From assembly GCA_016931435.1 (NCBI GenBank), contig JAFGET010000050.1:1-9991 (forward strand): DNA of 9,991 bases, read 5' to 3'. The notes beneath the pieces are model-generated. The model had not been told where the DNA came from. It saw only the letters and a list, made by a program, of their open reading frames with translations, and searched no databases. This DNA is from Candidatus Omnitrophota bacterium. GTDB lineage: Bacteria; Omnitrophota; Gorgyraeia; Gygaellales; Profunditerraquicolaceae. Both the position numbers and the translations under genes were made by a program. Shown piece by piece: positions 6,492-9,991 of the stretch (positions are counted from its first letter, which is position 1; each line of letters begins with the position of its first letter).

Positions 6492-8342
6492 TCAATTATA
6501 GATATAACGGTCTATGACCTCTTTGATCCTGAGAGAAGCTTTTCCGTCAAGATTATAGGAGTGCGCATAGGTATATCTTTTGCGGTTATCTTCCATCAGC
6601 GACCTGATCCCGGGGTCAAAAAGCAATCCCCTGATGCTTTTTTCCATATCGGCCAGATTATCTATAGCGACCACGGCATTGAAAGGCGCAAAATCCCAAA
6701 CATCCCCTGCGCGCAAATTTGACTGGCCCGACAAAAGCAATACGTTTTTACCCATGACTACTGCTTCATAACTTGCTGTGGAGAACTGTGTGATCAAAAG
6801 GTCGCCATAATACAAAAGGTTGAACATATCTTCATCTTTAACCAAAGTAAAATCTTCCAACCCTTGCTCTCTAAGCAAACGGACGTATAGCTTGCCGTCC
6901 TTATCATAAGGATGTAATTTTAAGACTAAATGCACTTCGGGAATTTTTCTTATCGCCCGTGCGACTGATCTTATCTGCTCGACCTTCTGGGATTCCAGCG
7001 TAGACTGAGCTAAACAGCTATAAGTGGTTGCCAGGATAATGATTTTCTTGCCGGCTTCGATATTTTTAAATGACTTAGGCCTGGGGGGGGAGAATTCCCC
7101 GCAGAAGAATCTATCAAACTTAGCAGAGCCGGTGACCCGGATATCGCTTTGCCCGGCCCCGTGCCTTATAAGATAATCTTTCCAATAATCCCCATCGACT
7201 ACGACCGCGTCGGAAACAACCGGGGCAAAAAAGATGAACTCTTCCGGATGGGCGGTCTGAAGCGAGATCACCGGCACCGAAGAAGCCCTTGCGATGAGAG
7301 CGATATCGTAGGAACAATCGGCTAAAACGACCGCTTTAGGCTTGTTTAAATCCAAAGCCCTTTTCACCAGATCCACCATCCTTGCCCCCTGCCTGAAAAC
7401 ATCGAACAATAATCCATCGAATACTTCCGATAAAAAATCACCTATAGGAAGTTTATCATAAACGGCATTGCATCGGAAAAACCCGCTTGCCTCTACCTCT
7501 TGCCTTATTTCCTTAAGAAACCTGTCCATGGATGGGGTAAACATGCTATAAAGCCTATACCCGCATAAGTCTGAATAGTCGATCCCGCAGCCTTTAAGCA
7601 GGCCTTCTGCCTGCGAAGCATAAGTATTGACAACCAGGTATTCTTCAGGTCTGTACTTATTTATAACCGGCAACATAGCGGTAAAAAACCTCTTGGTCGG
7701 AGCAAAGAAAATAATTTTACGTCCCGTTTTACAACCGAAAGACTTAAGGCGGTTACGGTAGAATAAAAAAAAGCTTACCAGGAAACGTTTGACCCCCTTG
7801 ACTTGCCGCATGATTTCCTTTATAGCTTTATCAATAACCCCTGTCACTAATGATCTTTTTTCTTTGGCCATTGCTATCTTGATGCCGGAATTTTTACAAA
7901 ACAACACGCAGGCTTTCTCCAAAAGATGGCTATTACTCAAAACGTATACCGCTTGCGGTTTCTGTCCGCCAAATATCAGGCCGGCCATATCAATATAGTA
8001 TGCGAACGGTATTAATTTTTCGAACACATGCCTGGCGCTTAAATCCCATAAGGGGACATTACGATATGCCGTTAATTGCCTCAAGGTTATACCATCCCGC
8101 AGAGGCAGACCGGATAACAAATAAAAAAAATCATAAGTCTTTTGCCGGATATTGTTAAAATCCAGAGCAAAAATATCCTGAAAACTCTGCAGGTTACGCT
8201 GCGCAAACCGCTCAGGGGCAATAATCCCAAAGTCAGTCAGCAGTAGCGGGTTCCCGCCTTCTTCTTCTATCCGGCCATACAAAAAAATTGCTTCTGCCAA
8301 TTGCTCTTTAGCGCATACTAAAATGTAGCTAAAATGTTCCAT
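6492..8342 (-). CDS. Large GT-B-like surface carbohydrate transferase (CDP-glycerol glycerophosphotransferase-like C-terminal half)
   Basis: A 616-residue soluble protein that I can place only at fold level. The C-terminal part looks like a GT-B transferase. A Rossmann-like start is at about 209-230 (KIIFFAPTKRFF), VTGSAKFDRF at 403-412 resembles the linker motif of Kdo and teichoic-acid transferases, KLHPYD is at 475-480, and a donor-site-like TQFSTASYEAVVMGK is at 518-532. The KxHP and ST..YEA..GK pair is typical of CDP-glycerol glycerophosphotransferases and related capsule transferases. Residues 1-165 form an extra domain that resembles a second N-terminal lobe. A hydrophobic, basic segment at about 181-200 could touch the membrane. 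There is no signal peptide, so it should act in the cytoplasm. It lies 6 nt after the amidotransferase and may transfer the amidated sugar or a related unit; that is inference. The ATG at 8340-8342 has no visible ribosome binding site, so translational coupling is likely. The coding strand carries a run of eight C at residues 417-419. Confidence 0.68.
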   Translation of the reverse strand: MEHFSYILVCAKEQLAEAIFLYGRIEEEGGNPLLLTDFGIIAPERFAQRNLQSFQDIFALDFNNIRQKTYDFFYLLSGLPLRDGITLRQLTAYRNVPLWDLSARHVFEKLIPFAYYIDMAGLIFGGQKPQAVYVLSNSHLLEKACVLFCKNSGIKIAMAKEKRSLVTGVIDKAIKEIMRQVKGVKRFLVSFFLFYRNRLKSFGCKTGRKIIFFAPTKRFFTAMLPVINKYRPEEYLVVNTYASQAEGLLKGCGIDYSDLCGYRLYSMFTPSMDRFLKEIRQEVEASGFFRCNAVYDKLPIGDFLSEVFDGLLFDVFRQGARMVDLVKRALDLNKPKAVVLADCSYDIALIARASSVPVISLQTAHPEEFIFFAPVVSDAVVVDGDYWKDYLIRHGAGQSDIRVTGSAKFDRFFCGEFSPPRPKSFKNIEAGKKIIILATTYSCLAQSTLESQKVEQIRSVARAIRKIPEVHLVLKLHPYDKDGKLYVRLLREQGLEDFTLVKDEDMFNLLYYGDLLITQFSTASYEAVVMGKNVLLLSGQSNLRAGDVWDFAPFNAVVAIDNLADMEKSIRGLLFDPGIRSLMEDNRKRYTYAHSYNLDGKASLRIKEVIDRYIYN

Positions 8343-8348
8343 ACGCTT

Positions 8349-9455
8349 TTATTCAAGGGGGAATTTCAACCGCCATTGCCCGCCTACCTTATGCCAGATA
8401 TCCAGATTCCTGAATTTTTCGACTACTGACCAAAACTCTTTCTCGGCTATACTATGGTATTCTAAAAACTCCTTGAGGTATTCTCCGGGAAACTCATATT
8501 GCTTCTGATTCACTAGCTTGACCGCCTCTTCCCTGGTCATCCTGCCGTTCCAGATCTGGTAACAACACTGGTCGGTAGGCCTCCAAAATCCGAATTTCAG
8601 GAATTTGAACCAGATATTTATCTCGCAAAGCTTTTCATCGATATTGTCATAATCAAGGATATTGCCGGATAAAGGCCCTTTAGCCCTACCCTGAAAACCG
8701 AATTTATGCGAAAGTTCGTAATGCTTATACCCATCCCAGTTATGATAATAACTTAAGTATACGCTCCTTAAATTCCTGGATAATAATTCTTCCTTGGGCG
8801 GATGCTTATAAAAAACGGTGCTGCTGGCGTTCACAATATCGTCGAAGAAGTATTCTACGGTCTTATCCTTGATCAGGTCATTGCGTATCAAGTCTTCCGC
8901 AGACGCCACTCTTTTATCCGAGGTCTTACCTCCGAATTCAACAGCAATATCTTCACCCCATAAGACCATCGGCACCCTATACATCTGCGCTACCCTGGCT
9001 ACCCCCGCGAAAACACTGCAGTGATCGGCCCAGTTAGGCTCACCCATTTCAAAAAATGCCTTGGCGCGGATCCTTTTTAAGACCCCCGGCCTAAGAGACA
9101 CCTTTATCAAATCGATATTAAAGGAGGAAACGATATTATTGAGGTTAGCGATGCCTTCGGCGGTCTGCAAATGCGGCACGATGCATACCGCCAGCACGTT
9201 CATCTTATGCACCGCTTTCATCATCCACACCTGATAATGGCTATCCTTGCCTCCGCTGACAGGCACCAGGCAGTCATAACCGTTGCCGTTTGAGCCGCGT
9301 ATTTCATCGCATATTTTTCTTAACTGGTCTGCACGCTCCTGCCAATCGATATTCTTCTTTTTTTCTACCGACCTGCATGCGCTACAGATGCCCTCGGGAT
9401 CCAGATGAACGCCGGGCTTGGTATCGGGCATCACGCAACGAGAACAATACTTCAC
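8349..9455 (-). CDS. N-acetyl sugar amidotransferase family protein (second, divergent copy)
   Basis: A complete protein of 368 residues, the usual family length. It opens with two Cys-x-x-Cys pairs (C4/C7 in CSRC and C24/C27 in CSAC), which probably bind zinc. A PP-loop ATP-pyrophosphatase signature, SGGKDS (67-72), follows and marks the nucleotide-binding site that activates the substrate. Further conserved stretches are LWGEDIAVEFGG (165-176), LSYYHNW (234-240) and RMTREEAVKLV (305-315). By family it should amidate an N-acetyl sugar nucleotide, with ammonia from a HisH/HisF-like glutaminase pair that is not seen here. Compared with the upstream paralogue, the HDYIKFLKYGYG block reads IWFKFLKFGFW and the C-terminal extension is missing, so it may use a different substrate. 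The start is GTG at 9453-9455, chosen because a strong GGAGGAG sits just upstream and the CSRC motif follows at once. The gene lies 14 nt after the first copy and 6 nt before the GT-B-like gene. Confidence 0.9.
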   Translation of the reverse strand: MKYCSRCVMPDTKPGVHLDPEGICSACRSVEKKKNIDWQERADQLRKICDEIRGSNGNGYDCLVPVSGGKDSHYQVWMMKAVHKMNVLAVCIVPHLQTAEGIANLNNIVSSFNIDLIKVSLRPGVLKRIRAKAFFEMGEPNWADHCSVFAGVARVAQMYRVPMVLWGEDIAVEFGGKTSDKRVASAEDLIRNDLIKDKTVEYFFDDIVNASSTVFYKHPPKEELLSRNLRSVYLSYYHNWDGYKHYELSHKFGFQGRAKGPLSGNILDYDNIDEKLCEINIWFKFLKFGFWRPTDQCCYQIWNGRMTREEAVKLVNQKQYEFPGEYLKEFLEYHSIAEKEFWSVVEKFRNLDIWHKVGGQWRLKFPLE

Positions 9456-9458
9456 TAT

Positions 9459-9465
9459 CTCCTCC
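9459..9465 (-). promoter_or_regulatory. Strong ribosome binding site deciding a GTG start
   Basis: GGAGGAG on the minus strand, with its GGAGG core five bases before the GTG at 9453-9455. It is the strongest Shine-Dalgarno match in the window and supports GTG as the start of the complete amidotransferase. It lies between that gene and the stop codon of the previous one. Confidence 0.8.
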
Positions 9466-9469
9466 GCGG

Positions 9470-9991
9470 TTAATCCTTGGTCGCTTTATAATTATACTTA
9501 TCGATATATCCCCTGCCCATCAATACATAAGCGTCTTCGGCTTCCCCCGGCTCGCGGGAAGGGGTAACTATAAAATTACAATCTTCCTGCCTGGTGAGCC
9601 TTGCTTCTTCAATGCCAGCGTCATTTACATGGTTTATTACTGAATCTAAAAGGCGCCATTCCCCTGCATCCTTCTGCCAGATCCCGGGGTCGCGGAAAGG
9701 CTCGATGCAGGAATAGAACTCAGTTTCATCCATCCCTATCCACTTAAGGAAAATTTTAAGATCCGCGGGGATACGTTGGTCATATTTTCTGACCAGCTCA
9801 ATACCTTCCTCGCGGGTCATCCTTTTTAACCTGATCTGCCTGCAGGCATGGTCGAGGGCCTTACCATATCCGTATTTAAGAAATTTGATATAATCATGGG
9901 TGCCTGCGGAATGAAAACACTCCACATCTTCATACGTGTCGAAAGTCCTTTCTTGTTGCGCTGTTTCATAGCCGTATAGCTTGATCATCAA
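9470..9991 (-). CDS. N-acetyl sugar amidotransferase (WbpG/PseA/WbuX type), C-terminal part, cut by the window edge
   Basis: This is the C-terminal 173-174 codons of a gene whose start lies beyond position 9991. The TTG at the edge is more likely an internal leucine than a start, because the family is about 370 residues or longer and its N-terminal PP-loop domain is absent here. Visible family signatures are the block HDYIKFLKYGYGKA (residues 32-45 of this fragment), then RMTREEGIELVRKY (57-70), a downstream EFY segment, and a closing IW...EWRL (104-114). The same blocks recur in degraded form in the next gene, so the two are paralogues. Unlike that neighbour, this protein continues for nearly 60 residues past WRL, including DCNFIVTPSREP and YVLMGRGYIDKYNYKA. 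Known members transfer ammonia to an N-acetyl group of a nucleotide sugar to give an acetamidino group, in the cytoplasm. The exact substrate cannot be read from the sequence. It ends in TAA, 14 nt before the next start. Confidence 0.88.
   Translation of the reverse strand: MMIKLYGYETAQQERTFDTYEDVECFHSAGTHDYIKFLKYGYGKALDHACRQIRLKRMTREEGIELVRKYDQRIPADLKIFLKWIGMDETEFYSCIEPFRDPGIWQKDAGEWRLLDSVINHVNDAGIEEARLTRQEDCNFIVTPSREPGEAEDAYVLMGRGYIDKYNYKATKD

Noticed and set aside
7120..7317. A 65-codon minus-strand frame inside the GT-B-like gene, near the poly-C tract
   Set aside because: It is an out-of-frame shadow. The main frame is continuous across the region with conserved motifs on both sides, so there is no sign of a frameshift.
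9290..9643. A 117-codon plus-strand open frame spanning the amidotransferase junction
   Set aside because: It overlaps two well-supported amidotransferase genes in antisense and has no motif of its own.
9989..9991. TTG at the window edge as the true start of the first amidotransferase
   Set aside because: The fragment begins in the middle of the family's conserved region and lacks the Cys-x-x-Cys and PP-loop parts, so the gene most likely continues beyond the window.

Overview
The window is a dense, one-directional gene cluster on the minus strand. It reads from the right edge (9991) to the left edge (1) and builds and exports a surface glycan (O-antigen, capsule or similar). Nine coding sequences are supported. 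Two are cut by the window edges: an amidotransferase at the right and a GT-C membrane glycosyltransferase at the left. Eight junctions range from an 11-nt overlap to a 68-nt gap, so the genes almost certainly form one operon. Its promoter lies beyond position 9991 and its end lies beyond position 1. I saw no RNA genes, insertion sequences, CRISPR arrays or attachment sites.

In transcription order: (1) the C-terminal part of an N-acetyl sugar amidotransferase of the WbpG/PseA/WbuX type (9470-9991); (2) a complete but divergent second member of that family (8349-9455); (3) a 616-residue GT-B-like transferase with an apparent extra N-terminal lobe (6492-8342); (4) a left-handed beta-helix acyltransferase (5750-6475); (5) a Wzx-type flippase (4227-5744); (6) a 563-residue polytopic protein with GT-C-like features (2532-4223); (7) a class I SAM-dependent methyltransferase (1753-2517); (8) a GT4 glycosyltransferase (639-1763); (9) the N-terminal 190 residues of an ArnT/PMT-like GT-C glycosyltransferase (1-570).

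A working model, which is inference: the amidotransferases convert an N-acetyl group on a nucleotide sugar to an amidine, as WbpG does for diacetamido-uronic acids and PseA does for pseudaminic acid. Cytoplasmic transferases (GT4 and the GT-B-like protein) assemble a lipid-linked oligosaccharide, which the acyltransferase and methyltransferase decorate. The flippase moves it across the inner membrane, and the two GT-C-like proteins act on the outer face using polyprenyl-phosphate sugars. The ammonia-supplying HisH/HisF-like partners usually paired with WbpG-type enzymes are not in this window and may lie upstream. No clear Wzy polymerase is present, unless the 563-residue protein fills that role.

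The content suggests a bacterium that makes a complex surface glycan, probably Gram-negative. Base composition is moderate. The style (compact operon, poorly recognisable large membrane protein) recalls uncultured lineages such as Omnitrophota, but nothing here proves a taxon, and there is no ribosomal or housekeeping gene to place it.
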